64,000 nucleotides of DNA, taken from UBA10518 sp022837185 (GTDB lineage: Bacteria; Desulfobacterota; Desulfobulbia; Desulfobulbales; Desulfobulbaceae). Made by a program: the position numbers and the translations under genes. Below are positions 25,801 to 33,191 of the stretch, piece by piece (the stretch's first letter is position 1; each line of letters begins with the position of its first letter). The stretch lies in NCBI GenBank assembly GCA_034007705.1, contig JAVEQK010000004.1:1-64000 (forward strand), given 5' to 3'. The notes beneath the pieces were generated by a model that had not been told where the DNA came from, ran no database searches, and worked only from the letters and a program-made list of their open reading frames with translations.

Positions 25801-26010
25801 CTTCTGCTCGATGATCTGGGTGACGGTGTTTTCGACCGTCTCGGCGGAAGCGCCCGGGAAAAAGGAGTAGATGGCAATGGCCGGCGGGGCGATGGGCGGA
25901 TACTGCGCAACCGGCAGGTTGTAGATGGCCAGTCCGCCGGCCGTCATCATGATGATGGCGATAACCCAGGCGAAAACCGGGCGGTCGAGAAAGAATTTTG
26001 ACAGCATCAC
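22843..26010 (-). CDS. RND efflux pump, HAE1 family (AcrB-like)
   Basis: A 1055-residue inner-membrane pump with the AcrB pattern: an N-terminal helix (FFLDRPVFAWVIAIIMM), a large periplasmic loop, helices 2-7 with the proton-relay pair in GLLVDDAIVVVENVERIM, a second periplasmic loop and helices 8-12. Length is that of the HAE1 group (AcrB 1049). It uses the proton gradient to expel hydrophobic or amphiphilic compounds. The start overlaps the adaptor gene stop. The C-terminal 20 residues are charged and cytoplasmic. The substrate is not readable from sequence. Confidence 0.95.
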   Translation of the reverse strand: MMLSKFFLDRPVFAWVIAIIMMTAGGLAIYNLPVAQYPPIAPPAIAIYSFFPGASAETVENTVTQIIEQKMTGLDDMLYLSGTSSSSGASRIELTFAPGTDPDVAWSKVQNKLQLAMASLPDVVQRSGVKVSKSTRNYLMMVGLISEDGSMDGDDLRDYAQSNLEKILSRVPGVGEVENFGSQYAMRVWVNPDKLTSYNLTMEDVILALRAYNVEVSAGQLGGAPAVEGQRLNATIVVQHLLQTPEEFAAIPIRTNPDGSVVRIGDIGRTELGTERSDIYGNYNGKPSAAMAIRQAAGANALETADNVKKKMEEMSQFFPPGVKVIYPFDTTPFTRVAIEEVFKTLFEAVLLVFVVMYLFMGTFRATLIPTIAVPVVLLGTFGVLGLFGFSINMLTMFAMVLAIGLLVDDAIVVVENVERIMTEEGLSPREATAKSMEQITSALIGIGLVLSAVFGPMAFFPGSTGVIYRQFSVTVISSMLLSVVVALILTPVLCATILKPVPKGHQPADNAVRFLRPFFRWFDRFFFGARELYVRLVGRVLARKLRYLAVFVLITAVMGYLYQRMPTSYIPDEDQGTLLVQAMLPSGSTLEQTEAVMTKVRAYFLEEEKEAVESVISVAGASFGGQGQNMAFGFIKLKDWDLRQRPDLKVDAIAGRAMGALSQIKEAMVFAFPPPPVVELGMATGFDLQLQDRGGLGHDQLMAARDQLIGMAAQDPRLTRVRPNGMNDVAEYYVDVDWDKAGALGIPISSIHNIISSAFGSAYVNDFIQAGRVKKVYAQVDAEHRMLPQDLEKLYLRNSQGAMVPFSSVASGRWATGSPKLERYNAFPSINIWGEPAPGRSTGEAMAAMEELIAKLPQGIGYDWTGLSYQERMAGSQAPILYAFSIFVIFLCLAALYESWPIPIAVLLTMPLGAIGGVIASSMRGMSNDVYFQIGLLVTLGLTTKNAILIVQFARARLDQGAGLIEATLEASKLRLRPIIMTSLAFGFGILPLFLASGAGAGAQRAIGTGVLGGTVTSTFLVTLFAPLFYVLIYKALGRRRKDVTMKHVEDERD

Positions 26011-27233
26011 CTGCCCCCTTCATCCGATTTGTCAGCTGATTCATCCAAGGGGCAGGCGGGGGCGTTCGGATCCTCCTGCGTTCCATCCAGGGAGGCGGCC
26101 TGCACTTCCATGCCCGGCCGCAGCATCAGCAGCCCCTCGACGATCAACTGATCACCGGGATTCAGCCCCTCGGCAACCAGCCATTTGTCACCGATGGCCC
26201 GGTCGAGGGTGAGAGGCCTGATGGCGGCCTTGCTTTCGGCATCAACGATGAGGGCATAGGGATTCCCCTTGGGGTCTCGGGAAACTCCCTGCTGGGGAAT
26301 GAGGATGGCTTCCTCGCAGATCCCTTCTCTGATCACCGCCTTGATGAACATGCCCGGCAGCAGCACGCCGTCCGGATTGGGAAAGATTGCCCGCAGGGTC
26401 ACCGAACCGGTGGTCGGGTCCACCGTCACGTCGCTGAACTGCAGGGTGCCCTCCAGCGGATAAGGAGTGCCGTCTTCCTGAATAAGGCTGACCTTGTTGC
26501 GGCCGTCATCCTCATTTCCCTGTCCGATCAGCCCTTCCTCCAGGCGGCGCTGCAGGCGCAGCAGTTCGGTGGTGGATTGGGGCATGTCGGCGTAGATGGG
26601 GTTCAGCTGCTGGATGGTCGCCAGGGGCGCGGGTTGGTAGGCGGTAACGATGGCGCCGTCGGTGACGCTGGATCTGCCGATGCGGCCTGAGATGGGCGCG
26701 GTTATGCTGGTGTATTCCAGGTTGATGTCGGCCGTTTCCACCATCGCCTTCCAGTACTCGACATCGGCTTTGGCAGCGGTCAGGGCGGCAACCGCGTCGT
26801 CATAATCCTGACGGCTCACTGCATTTTCGGCCACGAGCTGCTCGAAACGGTCGGCCCGCCCCTGGGCCGAGGGCAGGTTGGCTTCCGCTCGGGCAAGGGC
26901 GGCACGGGCGTTGGCGAGGGCCGCCCGGAAGGGAGCGGGATCGATCTGGTAGAGGACCTGACCGGCTTCGACGTCTGATCCTTCGGTAAACAGCCGTTTC
27001 TGGATCAGGCCGTTGATCCGGGGCCGTATCTCCGCAATCCGGTAGGGGGAGGTGCGTCCCGGCAGCTCCGAGGTGAGGACGATTTTCTCCAAACGCACGG
27101 TGACCGTCGACACCTGAGGAACGGGAGGCGGCGGCGGCTCGGCGGTATTCCTGTCGCAGCCGGCAACCAGCATCGCCGCCGCGGCGGCAAAAACGGCAAT
27201 GGCAGCCAGTTTCATTCTCTTCATCGATTGCAT
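26007..27233 (-). CDS. RND efflux periplasmic adaptor lipoprotein (AcrA-like)
   Basis: A 408-residue membrane fusion protein. A lipobox (LVAGC, near residue 26) follows the signal helix. Domains follow in order: beta-barrel and lipoyl start (TSELPGRTSPYRIAEIRPRI), the alpha-hairpin (residues 100-165), the second lipoyl half (EYTSITAPISGRIGRSSVTDG) and the barrel (LFPNPDGVLLPGMFIKAVI-type stretch). It links the pump to the outer-membrane channel. It starts 64 bp after the TetR regulator gene and overlaps the pump gene by 4 bp. Confidence 0.94.
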   Translation of the reverse strand: MQSMKRMKLAAIAVFAAAAAMLVAGCDRNTAEPPPPPVPQVSTVTVRLEKIVLTSELPGRTSPYRIAEIRPRINGLIQKRLFTEGSDVEAGQVLYQIDPAPFRAALANARAALARAEANLPSAQGRADRFEQLVAENAVSRQDYDDAVAALTAAKADVEYWKAMVETADINLEYTSITAPISGRIGRSSVTDGAIVTAYQPAPLATIQQLNPIYADMPQSTTELLRLQRRLEEGLIGQGNEDDGRNKVSLIQEDGTPYPLEGTLQFSDVTVDPTTGSVTLRAIFPNPDGVLLPGMFIKAVIREGICEEAILIPQQGVSRDPKGNPYALIVDAESKAAIRPLTLDRAIGDKWLVAEGLNPGDQLIVEGLLMLRPGMEVQAASLDGTQEDPNAPACPLDESADKSDEGGR

Positions 27234-27297
27234 AACTGTCCCTGTTCAATAATTATTTCCGACCCCCGGGCCGGTTGTTCCGTGGCTGTTTTTCTTG

Positions 27298-27924
27298 TTA
27301 TTGCTGCGTCCCATCCCCGGGGGCATCCGGATGAGCGAAGCGGGAAGCGGGTTCCCTGATCGCCTGCCAGCAAGCCTCGACGATTCGGGCGATGAGGGCG
27401 TCGTCCAGGGTAATGAAGCCGAGGATGTGATCCCGGGCCACGGCAATCAACGGGCCGAAGGCCAGGGCAAAGTGAACGGCCAGCGGCAGATCCTTGATTA
27501 CCCCCCGGGCGGCCCCTTCCTCGAAAAATATGCGGATCAGGTCGCCGTGGTTCCATTTCCCCATGAATTTGTCCCGCCGGACCGCCACCCCGTACGGGGA
27601 GTTGTGGAACTGTTCCAGATAGCGGAATTCGCTGGGATTGTTGATGAAATGGTGCAGGAGCCCTCCGCCGATGTGCTGAAACCGTTCCCGGAAGGATTTT
27701 TTCACCGGGTACTCTTTCATCAGGACCTGGACCACTTTCTCTTCCAATTCCCGGTACAGTTCGGTGATCAGGACGTCTTTGTTGTCGAAGTAACGGTAGA
27801 TCGTCCCGGCTCCAACCCCGGCTCGATCGGCGATCATGGCCATGGATGCGCCATGGAAGCCGTGCTTGACGATAAGTTCGAGGGCCGCACCGGTGATCTC
27901 GCTGCGTTTCGACTGTTTTGCCAT
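27298..27924 (-). CDS. TetR-family repressor of the RND efflux operon
   Basis: A 208-residue regulator with an N-terminal HTH (residues 8-55: ITGAALELIVKHGFHGASMA, RAGVGAGTIYRYFDNKDVLI) and a C-terminal ligand domain with a TetR_C-type helical core. It is the first gene of the efflux operon. A perfect 40-bp palindrome lies 16-55 bp upstream of its start and is almost certainly its operator, so the operon including the repressor would be induced by a toxic ligand. Confidence 0.92.
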   Translation of the reverse strand: MAKQSKRSEITGAALELIVKHGFHGASMAMIADRAGVGAGTIYRYFDNKDVLITELYRELEEKVVQVLMKEYPVKKSFRERFQHIGGGLLHHFINNPSEFRYLEQFHNSPYGVAVRRDKFMGKWNHGDLIRIFFEEGAARGVIKDLPLAVHFALAFGPLIAVARDHILGFITLDDALIARIVEACWQAIREPASRFAHPDAPGDGTQQ

Positions 27925-27939
27925 GAGATTTGTGCCTAC

Positions 27940-27979
27940 GATATAAAAGCGGAATGAATATTCATTCCGCTTTTATATC
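27940..27979. promoter_or_regulatory. 40-bp perfect palindrome, TetR operator
   Basis: The two 20-bp halves are exact reverse complements; the left half is GATATAAAAGCGGAATGAAT and the centre reads GAATGAATATTCATTC. The central part matches the common TetR-family dyad TGAATNNATTCA-like symmetry. It sits just upstream of the tetR start and contains TATAAA-like hexamers that may be part of the promoter. Confidence 0.8.
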
Positions 27980-28096
27980 TTCCAACGCCGTTCTTGTCCA
28001 GTTTTTTCTGCCCAAAAACCGAAAGGGGACCGGAAATCCTGCCGCTTCGGCAAATTCTCCGGCCGCGGGAGAAGATTATCCCAGCCGGCCGGCGAT

Positions 28097-28708
28097 TTAC
28101 TCAGTGCCCGGTGAGGACGGCCTCCGCGGACCGGGGAGCAGCATGGGCACCCTCCGACGGTAGGCAATGTAGCGCTCGCCCAGTTTTGCCGCAAGCCTTT
28201 TTTCTTCGAGCAGGGCGCCGACAAGCAGGTAGGCGGTCAGTATAATCCGGGTCAGGAGGAAGACGTCGGTGATCTCTCCGAAACCCCAGATAACGGCTAT
28301 GCCGCCGCTGTACCACGGGTGGCGGATGCGGGCGAGAATGCCGTCGGTGCGGAAGGCCAGGGGCGGAAGAGGTTTGCCGCGGCGCATGCTGCGCCACTGG
28401 GTGATGCCGAGAAAGAAGCGCAGGTCATACGCCCGGGCACCCAGGTACAGCATGACCAGTCCGTAGATGAGCAGGGCGTGCCGCAGGAGGCGGACGGGAA
28501 GCCCAGCCTGGAGCAGCACGGCCTGCGGCAGGGAGAACTGGTACAGGAGCAGGGGAATGAGGGTGGCGAGGCTGAACAGGGCATACAGGACCCTGTATGC
28601 CCCGGCATGACGGCCAAGCAGCCGGTCGGCGATTCTTTCCGCCGGCCGGCCGATCAGCAGACTGTGCAGGACGCACCAGGCAATCCAGAGGAAGGCAAGC
28701 AGAATCAA
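28097..28708 (-). CDS. ICMT/NnrU-like membrane methyltransferase family protein
   Basis: A 203-residue protein with five or six hydrophobic helices. The C-terminal part has the isoprenylcysteine-carboxylmethyltransferase-like motif RHPWYSGGIAVIWGFGEITDV followed by LLEEKRLAAKLGERYIAYRRRVP, i.e. the RHP-Y and E-ExxL-x-Y arrangement that binds S-adenosylmethionine in this superfamily. The N-terminal half (WCVLHSLLIGRP) recalls NnrU-type relatives. It is the last gene of the CydA-like/octahaem operon, 35 bp after the lipoprotein gene. The substrate is unknown; modification of a quinone or lipid is one possibility given the context. Confidence 0.72.
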   Translation of the reverse strand: MILLAFLWIAWCVLHSLLIGRPAERIADRLLGRHAGAYRVLYALFSLATLIPLLLYQFSLPQAVLLQAGLPVRLLRHALLIYGLVMLYLGARAYDLRFFLGITQWRSMRRGKPLPPLAFRTDGILARIRHPWYSGGIAVIWGFGEITDVFLLTRIILTAYLLVGALLEEKRLAAKLGERYIAYRRRVPMLLPGPRRPSSPGTE

Positions 28709-28743
28709 TGTGCAGCAGTCAGGGCCCCGAAACCGCCCGCCGG

Positions 28744-29226
28744 TTATCTGCGCCGGTTTTCAAAGAGAAGTTTGCGCTGCTTCCTGACCGTCGAGTCCGG
28801 ACGATAGATGACGATCTCGCCGGGAGACGGGTATTCAATGACGGTGTTGGTGTGCTGTGAATACCATATCCCGGCCTTTTGGCCGTCCGGGGTCAGGATC
28901 CAGGCGCCGTAATAGGGGAACTTGATCCTGTAGCGATTGTCGATGATCCTGTTCCACGAGCGCAGGAGCTCCTCGGTGGGGGTTACCTCGTGCCAGTGGA
29001 CACTTTGGCGAAAGGTGTATTTTTCGTCAATGGCGATGATCACGTCCGGCTTGGCTTCCGGACCGGCATAGTAGTATCTGTGCCCGGGGAGAATGGTCGC
29101 GCTCTCGATGATGTCATTCACCTCCAGCGAACGGGACAGGAGCAGGGGTTTTCCTGTCACACCGGCACAGCCTGCCAGGATCAGGGCGGCGGCCGACAGG
29201 ATGATGCAGCGGATCAATGTTTTCAT
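28744..29226 (-). CDS. Lipoprotein of the CydA-like/octahaem operon
   Basis: A 160-residue protein with a signal peptide and lipobox (LILAGC, Cys20). The mature part is rich in Tyr, Trp and charged residues (GHRYYYAGPEAKPDV, RYRIKFPYYGAWIL) and ends with KQRKLLFENRRR. No haem or metal motif is visible. It lies 21 bp downstream of the octahaem gene and is probably co-transcribed with it, so it may be an envelope assembly or structural factor. I do not recognise the family. Confidence 0.65.
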   Translation of the reverse strand: MKTLIRCIILSAAALILAGCAGVTGKPLLLSRSLEVNDIIESATILPGHRYYYAGPEAKPDVIIAIDEKYTFRQSVHWHEVTPTEELLRSWNRIIDNRYRIKFPYYGAWILTPDGQKAGIWYSQHTNTVIEYPSPGEIVIYRPDSTVRKQRKLLFENRRR

Positions 29227-29247
29227 AACTGCCTCCCGGAAAAGAGT

Positions 29248-31887
29248 CTATTGATTACGAAACGTCCTTACCATATTACCATGGTGCAGCTCGTCCTCCA
29301 TGTCAATGGTGTGACAGACCGGGCAGTTCAAATTGGCGCCGATGGGGAAGGGATTGTTCTGATACTGGAGCGGCTGGAGGATGTCCCGGTTGCCGTTGTA
29401 CGGGTTCAGCGCCGGATAGACGGCATGGGGGCTCCCGTGGCAGGCGGGGCAGCGGAGCATGCCGCTTTCATCCGTCCGGTTCCGGTACAGGTCTTCCGTC
29501 CCGGCGGTCCACCGGTTGAAGGTGGTGTCGTCCTCTGGAGGCTCGAAATCCAGGTGGCAATGAAGGCAGTCGGGCAGGTTGTCCCACGGCTGGCGGGGCG
29601 CTATGTCATCAATGGCGGCGAAGTTTGCGGGCCTGATGTTTTCCAGCAGATCGGCGGCATGGGGTTTGCCGTCCTCCAGCTCCGCTTTCAGAAGACTGAT
29701 GGCCAGATCCTCCATCTCTCCATGGCAGGAGCTGCAGTCGAGCCCGAGCGTGCTGTGTATGTCCCGATACGCCCTGGTTGCGCCGCCGCTGTCGGCCGGA
29801 TGGCAGAGAACGCAGTACCTTGACCCGCGACCCGCCATAAAACCGGCGTGGAAGCCGTGGATGGCGGCGGAAAGGTTCAACTGTTCACCGTTGCCTGGAG
29901 CGTTTTGGGAGGCATCGGCGTGGCAGCGGCTGCAGAGAACGGGTCCGGTCTCTGCAAGCAGGGCCTGAAGACGGGTTCCGCTGATCCGGTCATGGGCTTC
30001 CAGGACATTGGCGGCTGTGACGTCCGCTATTCCGGCCCGGCCGTCAATCTTCCAGGGACCGCCGTGGCAGACGCGGCAGCCCATTTCCGTGGAGACCGGG
30101 GCGGCGACCCTTGTCCGGGCCACTATTTCGCCTGCGGCATTGACGGCTGTGAGCGTTACGGCCGGATAGGGCAGGAAACCGTTGTCCACCGTATAGGGAA
30201 CGACGGGCAGCATGTCGGCGGTGAACACGTTCCCGCCCCGGGTCATGGTGCCGGTTAACCCGTTCCCGGTCAGGCCTGTATCTTCGGGGATTTGGACATT
30301 GTAGAGTGCCTCGGCGTTCTCCCAGAAACTGATTCGGGCGGCGGGCTGCAGGAATTCCCCGTCCACCGCGTAGGAGAGGGTGACGCCGTCCACCACGACT
30401 TCGGGGGTCGGCCCGCGGCGGATAAGCTGCGCATTGACGGTAACCCCGGGGGGCTCGATCATCCAGATGGTGCTGGCGTCGGTCATGCCTTTCATGCCCA
30501 TGCCGCTCCAGGCCAGGAGGACATATTCGGCTGCCTCGGCATCGAACTCCGGCACCGGGTCCTCGGGGATGGTTTTGAGGGCAACGTCCTCCTGCCTGTC
30601 CATGCGTCCGTTCAGATTGACACCGATATAGTGCGCCAGGGCCCGCCGTTCATCGGCGGTGCCGGCAAAGGGGGGCATGTAGGGACTGACCGTGTGAATG
30701 CCGTTGATTTTCGCCTCCAGGCCGGAGGGGGTGTAGTTCCGGGTCAGTTTCCTGATGTCGTTGAGGGGGCCGCCGATGGAATGGCAGGGCAGGCAGAGGA
30801 TGTTGAAAATTTCGCGTCCGGCATCGGCGGTGTTCTCCCCGGTGACCGAGGAGTTGCGGGTCCATTTCGCCTCGCTGAGCAGGCCGTTCTGCCGGACCCG
30901 TTCCATGTCCGCGGTCCGAATCGAGGTCGAGTACATATAGCCGGGGATAATATACGGCCGCCGGCCCGCTTCCCGGATGAATTCAAAAGAACCCATGTAC
31001 AGGAGGCCGATGAGGAGCAGCAGTCCCGCCAGCGGCCGGGTGACAACCCCCGGCATCCGGATGGCCATGAGCAGTCCGCCGAACATGAGGGCCGGTCCCA
31101 GGATGGTGAAGGCAGCCAGGTAGATTCTGATTTCCGGCATGCGCTCGAAGATCAGGCTGCGCAGATCCATGGGCAGGGACGCCCGGTACCACCAGGCCGA
31201 GGCGAGGAAGAGGAGGAAGGGCGCCATCAGCCACAGGGCGCAGTAGCGGACCATCCGCAGGCGCAGTTGTTCATCCTTGATGCTGACCGCCGTCAGGAAC
31301 CCGTAGAGGCCGGCCAGCATGAAGGCCAGAAAGGACCGGAAAAACAGGGCCGGCCAGAAGGTGGGGTTGAACAGGCCCGACCAGAAATTCCGGTTCTCAA
31401 GCCAGGCGCCGGGGGTCAGCATGAAATCGATGATGCCGTTGATGAAGAAGAGCGACATCCAGGCGCAGGCGAAATAGATCCAGCCGATGGCGACATGGTT
31501 GCGGTCGTCCATTCTGCCGAAGGTATAGTAGTAGATGAACAGGGAAACGATTTCGGCGGTGAAAAAGACCCATTCGATACCCCAGGCGAAAACGAAAATA
31601 TGGATCAGTTCCGAGGTTGCCGCCGGGTTGAGGAGGGAAATGGTGAACCAGATGCCGACGCCGGTCAGGCTGCCGGCAACCATGGTCAGGAGCAGGAAGA
31701 AGCGGGTGTGCCGCCGGACATAATCGACGATGGTCCGGTTGCCTTCCCTGATGCCCTTCATTTCCGTCACCACCAGAAACAGGCCGCCGCCGACGGCAAA
31801 GTGGGAAATGTACACATGAACAACGGCCATAACGGCGATGAGCAGGCCGCCGCCCGCCGCGTCGAGCTGCCAGACCGGGTAATTCAT
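29248..31887 (-). CDS. CydA-like quinol-oxidising subunit fused to eight c-type haem motifs
   Basis: An 879-residue protein. Residues 1-310 contain about eight membrane helices like subunit I of cytochrome bd: HVYISHFAVGGGLF, TGVGIWFTISLLNPAATSEL, GIEWVFFTAEIVSLFIYYY, with candidate haem-b His residues at 24, 29 and 96. A monohaem domain follows (CLPCH at 365-369, Met404 in SPYMPPF as likely ligand). After a beta-rich linker (440-600) come seven more CxxCH motifs at about 604, 652, 692, 718, 774, 813 and 855. The multiheme part must lie outside the cytoplasmic membrane face. The gene overlaps (ATGA) a second CydA-like subunit; no CydB or oxidase partner is present. Electron transfer from quinol to periplasmic or extracellular acceptors is the likely role. 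Confidence 0.8.
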   Translation of the reverse strand: MNYPVWQLDAAGGGLLIAVMAVVHVYISHFAVGGGLFLVVTEMKGIREGNRTIVDYVRRHTRFFLLLTMVAGSLTGVGIWFTISLLNPAATSELIHIFVFAWGIEWVFFTAEIVSLFIYYYTFGRMDDRNHVAIGWIYFACAWMSLFFINGIIDFMLTPGAWLENRNFWSGLFNPTFWPALFFRSFLAFMLAGLYGFLTAVSIKDEQLRLRMVRYCALWLMAPFLLFLASAWWYRASLPMDLRSLIFERMPEIRIYLAAFTILGPALMFGGLLMAIRMPGVVTRPLAGLLLLIGLLYMGSFEFIREAGRRPYIIPGYMYSTSIRTADMERVRQNGLLSEAKWTRNSSVTGENTADAGREIFNILCLPCHSIGGPLNDIRKLTRNYTPSGLEAKINGIHTVSPYMPPFAGTADERRALAHYIGVNLNGRMDRQEDVALKTIPEDPVPEFDAEAAEYVLLAWSGMGMKGMTDASTIWMIEPPGVTVNAQLIRRGPTPEVVVDGVTLSYAVDGEFLQPAARISFWENAEALYNVQIPEDTGLTGNGLTGTMTRGGNVFTADMLPVVPYTVDNGFLPYPAVTLTAVNAAGEIVARTRVAAPVSTEMGCRVCHGGPWKIDGRAGIADVTAANVLEAHDRISGTRLQALLAETGPVLCSRCHADASQNAPGNGEQLNLSAAIHGFHAGFMAGRGSRYCVLCHPADSGGATRAYRDIHSTLGLDCSSCHGEMEDLAISLLKAELEDGKPHAADLLENIRPANFAAIDDIAPRQPWDNLPDCLHCHLDFEPPEDDTTFNRWTAGTEDLYRNRTDESGMLRCPACHGSPHAVYPALNPYNGNRDILQPLQYQNNPFPIGANLNCPVCHTIDMEDELHHGNMVRTFRNQ

Positions 31888-32963
31888 GATTGCACCTCCC
31901 CGGCCTTGATGGTCCGCCAGGCAAGTTTCAGCATCCAGCCGATGAGGAACGCCCCGCCGGCCAGAAAGAGCAGAAAAACCAAAAACGGCGAGTATTGCGG
32001 AACAACTTCCAGCTCCGAGACCGAGAACCAGGGTTTGAGGTAGGCCGCCCGCACCAGGTCCCGGATCAGGATCATGAGGAAAATGGTGGGCAGGATGGTG
32101 GCGAGGGCCCGCATGACCCGGAACTGCATGGCGGAGATGACGGAGAGGGCGCCCAGGACGATGCCGGCAAGGAGCAGCACCGCGGCCAGAATCCCGCTGC
32201 CGGTCGACACGTCGAACACTTCCGGCCGCAGGCTCCCGAAAAACCAGAAGCCGAAACCGAAGTTGACGATGGTCGCGAAACTGAACCAGTAGCAGCCGGA
32301 ACGGACCAGGGGCGCGGCGTCCCGGTTGCCCCGCCGGTGCCTGAACTCGTACAGCAGGGCAAAGCTCAGGCCGCCGACCGCGACGGCGGCGGTGACGAAA
32401 TGGAGGAAGCGGGGAATGAAGGTCGGGTCGCCGAAGTTGAGGAGCAGTCCCGCGGGCCGGTCGAAGTAGCGGGTCCAGGCCTCGGGCCGCTGCATCAGGG
32501 TAAAATTGCTGGACATGAAAAAGGCCACCGCCAGCATCACCGCAGTCGCCAGGCCGATCACGAGAACCCGGCCGCCGTGCAGCGGCTCGTAGTTGTACTT
32601 GAAGATATAGGCCAGATAATAGCCGGCCATGAGCAGGAAGATGACAAGAATCCAGAAGTTGGCCATCAATACCGAACTGGTATAGAGGAAATGGCCGTAC
32701 AGGACCTGCACGAAGAGCAGGGGAGCAACCCCGAAATTAATGGTAAAGGCGATGGTAAAAGGTATTTTGCCGGATATCTCGCGGGAGAGCGGGTCCGGTT
32801 CCCCGCTGCGCCGCAGAAGGTTTGCGAAGGCAATGAACGCCGTTCCCAGCATGACGTTCATCGCCAGGACATGCAGAAACAGGGTGACGACCAGGAGGAA
32901 CTGGAACCACCCCCAAGGCACCTGCAGGCTTTCAGTTGCGGGAATCAGAGCGGAAGGGTCCAT
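31884..32963 (-). CDS. CydA-like integral membrane partner subunit
   Basis: A 359-residue protein with nine or ten hydrophobic helices and no c-haem motif. The N-terminal part (FLHVLAMNVMLGTAFIAFAN) resembles the first helix of CydA-type proteins with a His at the haem-b position. Later stretches (HFLYTSSVLMANFWILVIFLL-type, RFLHFVTAAVAVGGLSFALL) carry further His residues. Its stop overlaps the start of the octahaem subunit, which indicates a tight two-subunit complex. ATG 32963 is preferred over the frame start at 33119 because GAGG is 7 bp upstream and the extension is not protein-like. Confidence 0.72.
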   Translation of the reverse strand: MDPSALIPATESLQVPWGWFQFLLVVTLFLHVLAMNVMLGTAFIAFANLLRRSGEPDPLSREISGKIPFTIAFTINFGVAPLLFVQVLYGHFLYTSSVLMANFWILVIFLLMAGYYLAYIFKYNYEPLHGGRVLVIGLATAVMLAVAFFMSSNFTLMQRPEAWTRYFDRPAGLLLNFGDPTFIPRFLHFVTAAVAVGGLSFALLYEFRHRRGNRDAAPLVRSGCYWFSFATIVNFGFGFWFFGSLRPEVFDVSTGSGILAAVLLLAGIVLGALSVISAMQFRVMRALATILPTIFLMILIRDLVRAAYLKPWFSVSELEVVPQYSPFLVFLLFLAGGAFLIGWMLKLAWRTIKAGEVQS

Positions 32964-33191
32964 GGCTGCCTCAGTTGCTTGACGAACGATGGCCGATGTA
33001 TTTTTGTCCCGATTCCGGGCAGAATCCGGCAGTCCGGTCCCGGCATGTTCGCGGGCGGATTTCACGCACGGCGCGAGACCCGGCCCCAATCCATGTCCAG
33101 GGGACCGGGGACCTGACATTTCACCGTAGCACAGAACGGTGGTCCTTGTCGAAAGAAAAGGAAGGCGGAACCGGAGGCCGCATCCTGCTTT

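Noticed and set aside
30292..32043. 583-codon open frame antisense to the octahaem gene
   Set aside because: It lies opposite a protein with eight CxxCH motifs and membrane helices; no start signal or domain of its own.
29248..32963. Call of the pair as cytochrome bd oxidase CydAB
   Set aside because: Both subunits are CydA-like, no CydB is present, and one is fused to an eight-haem c-type region, which is not the oxidase architecture.
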